Shown here piece by piece: positions 1 through 6,447 of a DNA stretch of 7,406 bases. Source of the DNA: Reyranella sp. (GTDB lineage Bacteria > Pseudomonadota > Alphaproteobacteria > Reyranellales > Reyranellaceae). A model generated the notes under the pieces. That model saw only the letters and a program-made list of their open reading frames with translations. It was not told the DNA's origin and did not search any database. How positions within the stretch are numbered: the stretch's first letter is position 1; every line of letters begins with the position of its first letter. The position numbers were made by a program, and so were the translations under genes. Location of the stretch: positions 1-7,406 of the forward strand of contig JAUXRT010000514.1 of assembly GCA_030681635.1 (NCBI GenBank). Reading direction: 5' to 3'.

Positions 1-1317
1 TTCGGGCTGGTACTCTATCCTGGCACCAGCTCGCCCGGGAAAGTGGCGTTTGGCGGCTGGGCGGCCAAGGGCAACAACCTGACGATCATGGACTACGTCG
101 AGGGCCGCGCCGCCAACGAGGCCGGCCGGATATCGGGCGAGGAACTGCTCGAGCTCGAACGCAACGTCATGCCCGGCAGCGGCACCTGTGGCGCGATGTT
201 CACGGCCAATACGATGAGCACGATCGCCGAGGCGATGGGTATGATGCTGCCGCGCGGCGCCTCGCATCCCGCCGACTACGATGCCAAGAGCGACATCCAC
301 GCCGACGTCCGGACCCAGGCGCACACATCGGTCGATGCGCTCTATCGGCTGATCGAAGCGGGGCTCCGCCCGCGCGACATCATGACCGAACGCGCCTTCG
401 AGAACGCGATCGCGACAGTCTACGCGATGGGCGGTTCCACCAACATGTACCTGCACCTGCTGGCCATCGCGCGCGAGGCCCAGGTGCCGATCGGCATCGA
501 ACGCATCCAGCAGATCGGCGAGAAAATTCCGTTGATCTCCAACCTGCAGCCGCACGGACCCTATGCGATGGCGAGCCTGCATGCGATCGGCGGGGTGCCG
601 ATCGTGATGAAGGAACTGCTGCGCGCCGGCCTGTTGCATGGCGACGTGATGACCGTCACGGGCAAGACCCTGGCCGAGAACCTGGCCGAGGTTCCGACGC
701 TGGAGCAGATGCCCCGCCAGGACATCGTCTTTCCGGTCGCCAAGCCTGTCGCCGCACCGAACAATCACATCAGCGTCCTGAAGGGCAATCTCGCGCCCGA
801 AAGTTGCCTGCTGAAGCTCAGCGGCAAGACCTTGGAAAAGGGCGAATTCCGCGGCACCGCCCGGGTGTTCGAGTCCGAAGCCGAGACGATGAAGGCCATC
901 CGCGCCGGCCAGATCGTGCCCGGCACCGTCATCGTCGTCCGCAATGTGGGTCCCGTCGGCGGACCCGGCATGCCGGAGATGGTGATGCTCACGATCCAGT
1001 TGCAGGGACGAGGCCTCGGAGAAGACGTCGCCTTGATCACCGACGGTCGTTTCTCCGGGGTGAGCCACGGTATCCTGATCGGGCACATCTCGCCGGAAGC
1101 GGCGCGCGGCGGTCCGATTGCGGCCGTCCGCGACGGCGACACGATCGTCATCGATCCCGGCGCCCGGACCCTCAACCTGGACGTCTCCGACGCGGAACTC
1201 GCCCGGCGCATGGCCGAGTGGCGAGCCCCCGATCCGGCCGGACGAGTCCGTCCGGGCTCGGTCCACGACAAGTACATCCGGCTGGTGTCATCGGCGCATC
1301 ATGGCTGCGTGGTGTGA
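1..1317 (+). CDS. ilvD: IlvD/Edd-family dehydratase, probably dihydroxy-acid dehydratase (5' part missing)
   Basis: The frame is open from base 1, so the gene starts upstream of the window; the GTG at 43 is internal. Dihydroxy-acid dehydratase is a cytoplasmic Fe-S and Mg enzyme that converts dihydroxy acids to 2-keto acids in valine, leucine and isoleucine synthesis. Seen here: a PGSGTCGAMFTANTM stretch whose Cys (187-189) matches the third Fe-S cysteine of the family, then EAMGMMLP, AMGGSTN, a C-terminal barrel with GPVGGPGMPEM, and DGRFSG, whose Ser (1054-1056) matches the family's catalytic serine. The C-terminus KYIRLVSSAHHGCVV is typical. The other two cluster cysteines would lie upstream. 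The residue usually Cys before PG(S/A)G is Met here, so it may be a paralogue; sugar-acid dehydratases of the same family cannot be excluded. GC and codon use fit the flanking chromosome. Family assignment is firm, exact substrate less so. Confidence 0.9.
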   Translation, partial: FGLVLYPGTSSPGKVAFGGWAAKGNNLTIMDYVEGRAANEAGRISGEELLELERNVMPGSGTCGAMFTANTMSTIAEAMGMMLPRGASHPADYDAKSDIHADVRTQAHTSVDALYRLIEAGLRPRDIMTERAFENAIATVYAMGGSTNMYLHLLAIAREAQVPIGIERIQQIGEKIPLISNLQPHGPYAMASLHAIGGVPIVMKELLRAGLLHGDVMTVTGKTLAENLAEVPTLEQMPRQDIVFPVAKPVAAPNNHISVLKGNLAPESCLLKLSGKTLEKGEFRGTARVFESEAETMKAIRAGQIVPGTVIVVRNVGPVGGPGMPEMVMLTIQLQGRGLGEDVALITDGRFSGVSHGILIGHISPEAARGGPIAAVRDGDTIVIDPGARTLNLDVSDAELARRMAEWRAPDPAGRVRPGSVHDKYIRLVSSAHHGCVV

Positions 1318-1392
1318 ATGGCGTGCCGGAGGGCGTTTTTCGTGGCTGCCCGCATCGGATTTGACGAGCGCCGCGGGCCTCCTCTGCCGCAA

Positions 1393-1414
1393 GAAGGGCG
1401 TCCCACAGCCCTTC
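1393..1414. terminator. Perfect 7-bp hairpin downstream of the dehydratase; weak terminator candidate
   Basis: GAAGGGC (1393-1399) and its exact inverse GCCCTTC (1408-1414) enclose an 8-base loop, about 75 bases after the dehydratase stop codon. The stem is GC-rich, but no run of T follows on either strand, so a standard intrinsic terminator is not supported. It could pause polymerase, stabilise the mRNA 3' end, or be chance. Confidence 0.3.
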
Positions 1415-1549
1415 GGATAGAGCGCGCAGGACGCCGCTGGACTGGACACGTCACGGATCGCCACGGCGATCTCCTGGGTGCGCTGTGCCCGGCCGGAAGG
1501 TTCTCGGCATCGCGGAGCGCGGCGAACGATACGCCGACATTCCCGGGAT

Positions 1550-1569
1550 TCTGTCGCGCCTGCGACAGA
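1550..1569. repeat. 8-bp inverted repeat at the GC transition
   Basis: TCTGTCGC (1550-1557) and GCGACAGA (1562-1569) form a perfect 8-bp stem with a 4-base loop (GCCT). It lies almost exactly where the sequence changes from GC-rich to lower GC. No T run follows. It could be an old junction scar, a protein-binding site or a transcript hairpin; sequence alone does not decide. Confidence 0.4.
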
Positions 1570-1729
1570 GCCGTGCCATAACCTAGCCTGTGATCTGCAA
1601 TAAGATTGTTCAACCCAGCCGAACGGCGCGTAACTTCGATCAGGGCGCGACAAGTGGAAGCGTCCATTTGCACGAATGCATCGAGTGCGGGATTCCAAAT
1701 CGTGGCTGCTTGTTTGAGGCAGTCACGAC

Positions 1730-3097
1730 GTGAAGACTGTCAGCATCATCGGCGCGGGTTTGGTTGGCAGTCTATTGGCCATTTATCTGGCGCGGCGTGG
1801 CTACGAGGTTGACGTGTTCGAGTCTCGATCCGATTGCCGCGTGGCCGGATCCGATATTGGGCGCTCCATAAATTTGGCCATGTCATGCCGTGGCATCACA
1901 GGATTGTCCGGAGCCGGCATCTTGCCGATAGTCAAAGAACTAATGGTACCGATGCGTGCCCGGGCGATTCACGACGAGAAAGGCGACGTAAAGTATCAGG
2001 CATTTGGTCGCCATCATGATGAGTACATCAATGCGATTCAGCGAACCGATCTGAACAAAATACTCTTGGATGAAGCGGACAAGTTTCCGCTGATCCGGTG
2101 GCACTTCAACACGCGGCTGTTGCATCTGGATGTTTCAAGAAAAGAAGCAAATTTTATACGGTCGGATGGCAGTCAGTTCACCTATGCTTATCAACGCGTG
2201 ATCGGCGCTGACGGAGCGAGCTCGCAGGTCAGGACATCACTCCAACAGCAAGGCCTGGTATCAACTTCAAGAGAGTTCATTTCAGACGGCTACAAGGAAA
2301 TTGCGATTTCCAGCGCTTCATCGAATCATCTTGCTCGTGAGCATTTGCATCTTTGGCCAAGGGATTCTCTCCTGCTCCTGGGAAATCCCAACCTCGACAA
2401 TTCGGTAACCGGCTCCTTGTTCCTACCCCTGGAGGGAGAGAACAGTTTTTCCTCTCTGGACAACGCGCCCCGCATCAAGGCGTTCTTCGAGAAGGCATTT
2501 CCGGACATTGCTCCGATGGTGCCCGATGTGGCAGGCGATTTTCTGAATCACCCCGTAGGCCACATGAGTACCGTGAAGTGCGCGCCGTGGCATCATGACG
2601 ACCAATGCCTGCTAATCGGAGATGCGGCACACGGGCTCATTCCATTCTTCGGCCAGGGAATGAATAGCGGGTTTGAAGACTGCCGCATACTGAACGAATT
2701 CCTCGACCTTTATCACGACGACTGGTCGCGGGTCATGCCTGCGTTCTATCTGGCGCGCAAGCCGAACACTGATGCCGTTTCGGAAATGTCGACAGACAAT
2801 CATAATGAAATTCAGATGGGAATTCGCAACCAGCGCTTCAATTTCAAGAAGCAGTTGGAACAGCATTTGATGCAGCGCTATCCGGATCGATACGTCTCCA
2901 AACATGTATTGGTCATGTTCACCAACACGAACTATGCGACAGCTTTGGCGCATGGGCGTCTGCAAAGCACTTTGCTCGATAGAATTTGCAATCAGGCCAC
3001 GCAACCGGCCGATGTCGATTGGTTGCGTGTCGATGAATTGATGCATGAATACGACAAATCTCTAGCTCAAACGCACGACCAGACTGAAACCGCTTAG
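1730..3097 (+). CDS. kmo: Kynurenine 3-monooxygenase-like FAD monooxygenase
   Basis: This 455-residue protein belongs to the single-component FAD/NAD(P)H aromatic hydroxylases. Kynurenine 3-monooxygenase makes 3-hydroxykynurenine in tryptophan breakdown and in some antibiotic pathways. Seen: N-terminal Rossmann GxGxxG (residues 8-13), the KMO-typical GRSINLA (44-50), the GADG flavin/NADPH motif (159-162), and GDAAH (297-301) followed by PFFGQGMNSGFEDC (305-318). By alignment from memory to Pseudomonas fluorescens KMO, Arg78, Asn357 and Tyr402 match the substrate contacts Arg84, Asn369 and Tyr404, while Tyr98 is replaced by Phe92. No C-terminal membrane helix is evident, as in bacterial KMOs. 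The start is GTG (1730), with GAGG at 1716-1719 ten bases upstream. It is the first gene of the low-GC block, and no kynureninase or tryptophan dioxygenase gene lies in view. The family is secure; kynurenine itself as substrate is plausible but unproven. Confidence 0.85.
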   Translation: MKTVSIIGAGLVGSLLAIYLARRGYEVDVFESRSDCRVAGSDIGRSINLAMSCRGITGLSGAGILPIVKELMVPMRARAIHDEKGDVKYQAFGRHHDEYINAIQRTDLNKILLDEADKFPLIRWHFNTRLLHLDVSRKEANFIRSDGSQFTYAYQRVIGADGASSQVRTSLQQQGLVSTSREFISDGYKEIAISSASSNHLAREHLHLWPRDSLLLLGNPNLDNSVTGSLFLPLEGENSFSSLDNAPRIKAFFEKAFPDIAPMVPDVAGDFLNHPVGHMSTVKCAPWHHDDQCLLIGDAAHGLIPFFGQGMNSGFEDCRILNEFLDLYHDDWSRVMPAFYLARKPNTDAVSEMSTDNHNEIQMGIRNQRFNFKKQLEQHLMQRYPDRYVSKHVLVMFTNTNYATALAHGRLQSTLLDRICNQATQPADVDWLRVDELMHEYDKSLAQTHDQTETA

Positions 3098-3121
3098 ACT
3101 CTTAGAGTTACGGGAATCATT

Positions 3122-3808
3122 ATGAAAACAGTACAAGCTCACATCGACCTCAAACAAAAAGCGTTCGAGAATCACCAGTTCTTCGACGTTTTGAAACAAA
3201 TGAAGAGTTTGAAGGAACTCGATTATTTTGTGCCCGAGCTAACCTTTTGGATCATGACTTTTCAGGATGTCCTACGCCTGAATGAAGAGCGGATTACCGA
3301 TCCTCATCTGAAAATGATCGCTCACCACCATCGAGTGGAAGATGCCGGCCACGAACTTTGGTTCCTGCACGACAGGAGCTATCTGAGCAACAAGACTACC
3401 AACGACGTAGATATTCGCTGGTTGTTCGGCAAGGAAACTCGCCCCATGCGGGATCCGGCATACGCTATTCTCGCCGAAGTTTACAAAAGCGAAAGTGAGT
3501 GGCTGAACATCGTTCTATTGTTTGTCATAGAATCGTCGGGCCATGTGTTCTTTGGGAAAGTGGCCGACCAAGTCGATAAAATCGGAGAAGGAAGTAAACT
3601 GAAGTACTTCGCCCGCTCCCATTTGGATGCGGAGCTCTCGCACGCCATGTTCGAGGTGGAGGACGAGCACGCATTGTATGCCGCTCCCCTGCCAGTGAAA
3701 ATCCGCCAGGACGCAATACAGCTGGTTGACCGATGCTACGACGATTTTCACAAGATGTTCGACGGCTTGGTCGCCGCCTGCAGTCACCGGCTGGAGCTGG
3801 CACGATAA
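3122..3808 (+). CDS. Haem-oxygenase-like diiron oxidase (HDO/CADD-UndA type)
   Basis: This 228-residue, soluble, probably all-helical protein has the ligand pattern of the haem-oxygenase-like diiron oxidases (UndA, CADD, SznF, BesC, AetD). These enzymes use Fe and O2 for N-oxygenation, C-C cleavage or rearrangement of small acids and amino acids. Candidate ligands are Glu39, Glu73 and His83 (in the EDAGHELWFLH segment), Glu137 (IESSGH), and the HxxxExxH motif of His167, Glu171 and His174. Spacings Glu73-His83 (10), Glu137-His167 (30) and 167/171/174 match those I recall for SznF; Glu39-Glu73 (34) matches CADD and UndA. Glu171 stands where Asp is usual. No haem-binding oxygenase signature is seen. 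It begins with ATG 24 bases after the monooxygenase stop, behind a weak GGGA site (about 3112-3115), and ends 13 bases before the next gene, which implies one operon. The family is inferred from motifs; the reaction is unknown. Confidence 0.75.
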   Translation: MKTVQAHIDLKQKAFENHQFFDVLKQMKSLKELDYFVPELTFWIMTFQDVLRLNEERITDPHLKMIAHHHRVEDAGHELWFLHDRSYLSNKTTNDVDIRWLFGKETRPMRDPAYAILAEVYKSESEWLNIVLLFVIESSGHVFFGKVADQVDKIGEGSKLKYFARSHLDAELSHAMFEVEDEHALYAAPLPVKIRQDAIQLVDRCYDDFHKMFDGLVAACSHRLELAR

Positions 3809-3813
3809 GAGGA
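3809..3813 (+). promoter_or_regulatory. Ribosome binding site that fixes the FAD-oxidase start
   Basis: GAGGA directly follows the diiron-oxidase stop codon and lies 8 bases before the ATG at 3822. The in-frame upstream ATG at 3726 would lie deep inside the preceding gene and add 32 residues with no family similarity. This site therefore supports the 3822 start. Confidence 0.7.
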
Positions 3814-3821
3814 TTTCCAGG

Positions 3822-5219
3822 ATGCCGCTGTCGCCGTGGACTGCGCACCACATCGAGCATTGCGAACAACAAACCGGACTTAAAATACTCAGCGACGAGC
3901 ATTCACTTGGTTTGTTCAGCGTAGATTTCGGCGGGTTGGCATACTCCAAGCCGGCCGCCGTTTTTTCTCCTCCGACGACCCAAGCTCTCCAACACGTGAT
4001 CACCTACGCCGATGAAAACTGCCTGCCGGTGACAGTCCGGGCCAATGGCCTTAGTCAATCGGGTCAGTCCCTGCCTATTGCAGGAGGCTTGACGCTGCGA
4101 ATGAATCTGTTTGATGCGGTTCATGAACAGAACGACTCATTCATTTGGGTCGATGCCAACGCAAGCTGGTCTGCTTTGCTCGCGGCGACATTGAAAGAAT
4201 CGCGCGTACCGTTTGTCACCCCCTACAATCTCAACTTGTCGATCGCAGGTCTTATTTCCGTCGGCGGAGTGGGCGCGGCATCGTTTAAACACGGGGTCGC
4301 AGCTTCTCATGTGCATGCTCTCGAGGTGGCAACGGCAAACGGGGAAATTCAACAGGTTGATGCCACGTCGCCCTTGTTCCGTGCCTGCCTTGGCGGCCAG
4401 GGCCAATTCGGCGTCATAACAAAAGTTGCGGTTCAGTTAAGGCCTTGCGGCCGGCAAGTGCGCACATTCTTTTTGTCATACACAGACAGAGAGCAATGGC
4501 TGAAAGATCTCGCAGTCTTCAAGCACCATGCTGACTTTATCGAAGCGTTTTGCTCACCTGCGCTGGCAGGCGCAAAAGTGACCGCAACGGGGCGCCAACC
4601 GTTCGCCGAATGGCTCTTCTCTCTGCAGGTCTCTTTCGAATACGATAGTTTGCCCCCCGAGCTGACTAATTTCGGAAACGATATAAAGCCCTGGAAAGTC
4701 TCACATTGCCAAGATGAGACGATGGAATCTTACCTGTTTCGTCACGAACCTCGCATTCAAGCGATGAAAACGTCCGGGCAGTGGGAGTTGCAGCATCCCT
4801 GGTACGAATGCCTCGTGACTCATGATGTCGTCGTGTCGGAACTTGATTATTTGCTCCGTTCGTTGCCCTTGTACTTCGCAACCATGGTGCATTTGGTGCC
4901 AATTTCCGGAAGGCAGCCGGCGGGCTTCTTCATGGGGCCGGGCCACGCGGATTTTTTTTCCGTGATGATTCTCAATCCCGGAGTGCCTCACGCGCTGGTG
5001 CCTGGTTGTCTTGAGGCGATTCGGAAGATGGATGAACGGCTCTTGGCCAAGGGCGGTAAACGTTATTTATCCGGATTTTTGGGATCAGATTTGTCTCCCA
5101 ATTATTGGGCGGCGCACTTCGGCACCGACTACACGGCCTGGTCGACTTTAAAACGTCGCTATGACCCCAAAGGAATTTTTTGCTCGATCTTGTGCAATCA
5201 CAATATGACAGAGGAATGA
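3822..5219 (+). CDS. Cytokinin-dehydrogenase-like FAD-linked oxidase with non-covalent flavin predicted
   Basis: This 465-residue flavoprotein is of the PCMH/VAO type, closest in motifs to cytokinin dehydrogenases. The FAD domain includes FGGLAYSKPAAVFSPP (37-51), RANGLSQSGQ (73-82), PYNLNLSIAG (134-143), FKHG (155-158) and GGQGQFGVIT (191-200). The second domain carries the CKX-typical HPW (325-327), and the tail has HFG (432-434) and RRYDPKG (445-451). In CKX the first motif reads RGxGHSxxGQ, with His bonded to FAD; here that position is Leu77. Gap-free alignment from memory puts Tyr135 where maize CKX1 has its catalytic Asp169. Cytokinin oxidation is therefore doubtful, and another alcohol or amine oxidation is likelier. 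No signal peptide is apparent. It starts 13 bases after the diiron oxidase and ends the operon. An oxidase that builds a small molecule fits the context better than hormone breakdown. Confidence 0.8.
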   Translation: MPLSPWTAHHIEHCEQQTGLKILSDEHSLGLFSVDFGGLAYSKPAAVFSPPTTQALQHVITYADENCLPVTVRANGLSQSGQSLPIAGGLTLRMNLFDAVHEQNDSFIWVDANASWSALLAATLKESRVPFVTPYNLNLSIAGLISVGGVGAASFKHGVAASHVHALEVATANGEIQQVDATSPLFRACLGGQGQFGVITKVAVQLRPCGRQVRTFFLSYTDREQWLKDLAVFKHHADFIEAFCSPALAGAKVTATGRQPFAEWLFSLQVSFEYDSLPPELTNFGNDIKPWKVSHCQDETMESYLFRHEPRIQAMKTSGQWELQHPWYECLVTHDVVVSELDYLLRSLPLYFATMVHLVPISGRQPAGFFMGPGHADFFSVMILNPGVPHALVPGCLEAIRKMDERLLAKGGKRYLSGFLGSDLSPNYWAAHFGTDYTAWSTLKRRYDPKGIFCSILCNHNMTEE

Positions 5220-5229
5220 TCGGCCGATC
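5218..5229. repeat. 12-bp perfect palindrome at the island/tRNA junction
   Basis: GATCGGCCGATC is fully palindromic. It overlaps the last two bases of the FAD-oxidase stop codon and ends 10 bases before the CCA end of the tRNA gene. As RNA it would be only a 4-bp stem with a 4-base loop and no T run, so it is unlikely to be a terminator for either strand. It may be a protein-binding site, a junction scar or chance. Confidence 0.4.
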
Positions 5230-5239
5230 CGGGGTGTTT

Positions 5240-5316
5240 TGGCGTCCCCGAGAGGATTCGAACCTCCGACCTCCGGTTTAGGAAACCGCTGCTCTATCCG
5301 GCTGAGCTACGGGGAC
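5240..5316 (-). tRNA. tRNA-Arg, anticodon CCU, CCA encoded
   Basis: Read on the minus strand, the gene folds as a cloverleaf: acceptor GTCCCCG with CGGGGAC, D stem GCTC with GAGC, anticodon loop TTCCTAA, 5-base variable loop AGGTC, and T arm GGAGG-TTCGAAT-CCTCT. The discriminator is G and CCA follows in the genome (5240-5242). The anticodon CCT lies at 5280-5282 and reads AGG. The top of the anticodon stem would be a G-G mismatch (27-43) and the T stem closes with a G-U pair (49-65), so the stems are slightly imperfect but the overall structure is convincing. Its 5' end lies 11 bases after the DUF1275 gene stop on the same strand, so the two may share a transcript. Its 3' end faces the low-GC block. 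Confidence 0.95.
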
Positions 5317-5327
5317 GTAGCGGGTTC

Positions 5328-6002
5328 TTAGCGTATCCCCGGCTTGTTTGGAAATGCCGGATGACGGACCAGCGCCAGGGGTAGAAGCGCCACGACGGGC
5401 AGCAAGGGATAGGTGAGCTGCCGGTCGGCGAACGCACCCGCCGCCACGCCGGCAAGATAAGCCAGCCATACCCAGGCGATCGTCGCGGATTCGGTGGGTC
5501 CCGTCCCGGCCGGCCTCGGCGAGCCTGTGAAGCGGGCAAGAAAGTCCTGCATCATTTTCTGCAGGTTGCCCGTCAGAAAGACGGTGTTGAGGCTGGTGCC
5601 TGAAAAGCGGGTCATGGTGGCGTTTTGCAGCCCCATGGCGAAGGCGAGGACCGGCGCTGCAAAATGGGGCGCAATCAGCGCCGCGCCCACGATCGCCGCC
5701 GCCTCGATGGCCAGGATCCCCGCCAATGGCAGCTTGCTGCCCAGGATGGCGCTGAAGGCGACGCCCACCAGAAACGATACGATGATGATGGCGCTTTGCA
5801 CGGCATCCGCGTACTGCGCGCCGGCGAGCGCGATGCCCAGCAGCACGGTGTTGCCGGTCATGGCGCCGGCGAACGCGCCGAAGGTCAGGAAGCCGATGGC
5901 ATCCGCATACCCCGCGACGATCGCCAGGACACAGGCCTGCCAGACAGTGTTGTCGGATGAAGACACGCCGGACCCTGATTCTTGCCAGTCGAAGGGGCCC
6001 AT
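5328..6002 (-). CDS. DUF1275/YoaK-family integral membrane protein
   Basis: The 224-residue product is very hydrophobic, with about six likely membrane segments (roughly 22-40, 43-62, 68-88, 92-110, 114-126 and 175-216, the last long enough for two). Family features seen are GYADAIGFLTFGAFAGAMTGNT (30-51, a DA and TGN motif in the first pair of helices) and the later GLQNATMTRFSG with FLTGNLQKMM (124-151), which repeats TGN and suggests internal pseudo-symmetry. DUF1275 proteins are usually 220-240 residues; transport is often suggested but no substrate is established. I chose the ATG at 6002 because longer in-frame starts would run into the divergent cupin gene and add non-family sequence. 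No strong Shine-Dalgarno site is visible before it. The tRNA-Arg gene follows 11 bases after its stop. GC and codon use match the host. Confidence 0.85.
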   Translation of the reverse strand: MGPFDWQESGSGVSSSDNTVWQACVLAIVAGYADAIGFLTFGAFAGAMTGNTVLLGIALAGAQYADAVQSAIIIVSFLVGVAFSAILGSKLPLAGILAIEAAAIVGAALIAPHFAAPVLAFAMGLQNATMTRFSGTSLNTVFLTGNLQKMMQDFLARFTGSPRPAGTGPTESATIAWVWLAYLAGVAAGAFADRQLTYPLLPVVALLPLALVRHPAFPNKPGIR

Positions 6003-6051
6003 ACTACGGTCATCTGCAGCAAGTGTCGTCGACGATGCGAGGAAGAACGAG
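6003..6051. promoter_or_regulatory. Short divergent intergenic region between DUF1275 and cupin genes
   Basis: Only 49 bases separate the two divergent start codons, so promoters for both directions would have to overlap each other or the neighbouring genes. The region contains the 10-bp palindrome TCGTCGACGA (6026-6035), a possible operator, and the cupin ribosome site AGGA (6040-6043). I see no clear -35/-10 pair in either direction. Confidence 0.4.
6040..6043 (+). promoter_or_regulatory. Ribosome binding site that fixes the cupin start
   Basis: AGGA, within GAGGAAG, lies 8 bases before the ATG at 6052. The same frame stays open far upstream (from 5494), but that stretch runs antisense through the DUF1275 gene and is not cupin-like, so the short start is preferred. 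Confidence 0.65.
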
Positions 6052-6447
6052 ATGATCCGCTGCATTCGGCTGTGGACCGGCGACGACCAGAATTCGCATT
6101 TCCAGGAAGGTTGGATCGACCTCGGATCGGGCGTTCGCGGCGACCTGATGAGCGGCACTATGCCGGTCACGAGCGTGTCGTTCCAGGAGACGGTGCCGGG
6201 CGGAACCTTCGCCTGGCACACCGCCCCCACCCGTCAGTTCGTGGTCACGCTCTCCGGCACGCTCGATTTCCAGACCCGCTCCAATCAGCACTTCATCCTC
6301 AAGCCCGGCACCGTCCTGCTGGCCGAGGATACGGTCGGCGGCGGGCACTCCTGGAAGCTGGTCGATTCCCAGCCGTGGCGCCGCCTCTATGTCGTGCTGG
6401 CACACGGGGCGCATGTCCCCTTCAAGGCTACAGAGGTGAATCCATGA
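6052..6447 (+). CDS. Small single-domain cupin protein
   Basis: This 131-residue protein is one cupin beta-barrel. Motif 1 is represented by GGTFAWHTAPTRQFVVTLSG (50-69) and motif 2 by PGTVLLAEDTVGGGHSW (85-101). His56 and His99 are the likely metal ligands; the usual HxH pair is reduced to one His, and Gln62 may stand in for the usual Glu, so metal binding is uncertain. The WH, LSG, PG and DT.GGGH pattern resembles small cupins of unknown role in proteobacteria. The stop overlaps the mqo start as ATGA (6444-6447), so translation of the two is probably coupled; a link with malate oxidation or redox state is possible but not shown. Codon use matches the host chromosome. Confidence 0.85.
   Translation: MIRCIRLWTGDDQNSHFQEGWIDLGSGVRGDLMSGTMPVTSVSFQETVPGGTFAWHTAPTRQFVVTLSGTLDFQTRSNQHFILKPGTVLLAEDTVGGGHSWKLVDSQPWRRLYVVLAHGAHVPFKATEVNP

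Larger units (their letters stand above)
1318..1729. other. Intergenic region with no convincing gene; composition changes inside it
   Basis: About 410 bases separate the dehydratase from the monooxygenase gene. Open frames exist on both strands in its GC-rich first part, but they overlap one another, are rich in Arg, Ser and Pro, and show no family motif, so I treat them as chance. Two hairpins lie here (1393-1414 and 1550-1569). GC falls from about 65% (1501-1560) to about 52% (1561-1620), so the junction between host DNA and the low-GC block is probably near 1570-1600. A promoter for the three-gene block should lie between about 1570 and 1715. The best pair I see, TTGTTC (1606-1611) and TAACTT (1631-1636), has a poor 19-base spacing and is not called. 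Confidence 0.6.
1570..5229. mobile_element. Putative small genomic island: low-GC three-oxidase block beside tRNA-Arg
   Basis: Sample 60-base lines inside the block have 40-50% GC by hand count, against 65-73% on both sides. The change occurs near 1570-1600 on the left and at the palindrome before the tRNA on the right. The block holds exactly three same-strand redox genes and stops at the 3' end of a tRNA-Arg gene, a typical integration position. No integrase, transposase or terminal direct repeat was found, so the mode of entry is unknown. Ends are approximate. The compositional boundary is seen; acquisition by transfer is inferred. Confidence 0.55.

Noticed and set aside
1396..1404. GGCGTCCC match to the tRNA-Arg 3' end as a possible att repeat
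   Set aside because: Only about 8 bases match and similarity does not extend, so it is within chance.
1288..1698. Overlapping open frames on both strands (for example 1288-1698 and 1299-1673 minus, 1318-1581 plus)
   Set aside because: They overlap one another, are rich in Arg, Ser and Pro, have no motif I recognise, and are expected by chance in GC-rich DNA. A short stretch in another minus frame looks mildly protein-like but is stopped and unassignable.
3726..3821. Longer N-terminus for the FAD oxidase from the ATG at 3726
   Set aside because: It would overlap the diiron-oxidase gene by more than 80 bases and lacks family similarity; GAGGA at 3809-3813 supports the ATG at 3822.
5494..6051. 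Long plus-strand upstream extension of the cupin frame
   Set aside because: It runs antisense through the DUF1275 gene and has no cupin sequence; a good ribosome site precedes the ATG at 6052.
6003..6230. Upstream extension of the DUF1275 frame
   Set aside because: It overlaps the cupin gene on the other strand and encodes no membrane-family sequence; the product from 6002 has the usual family length.
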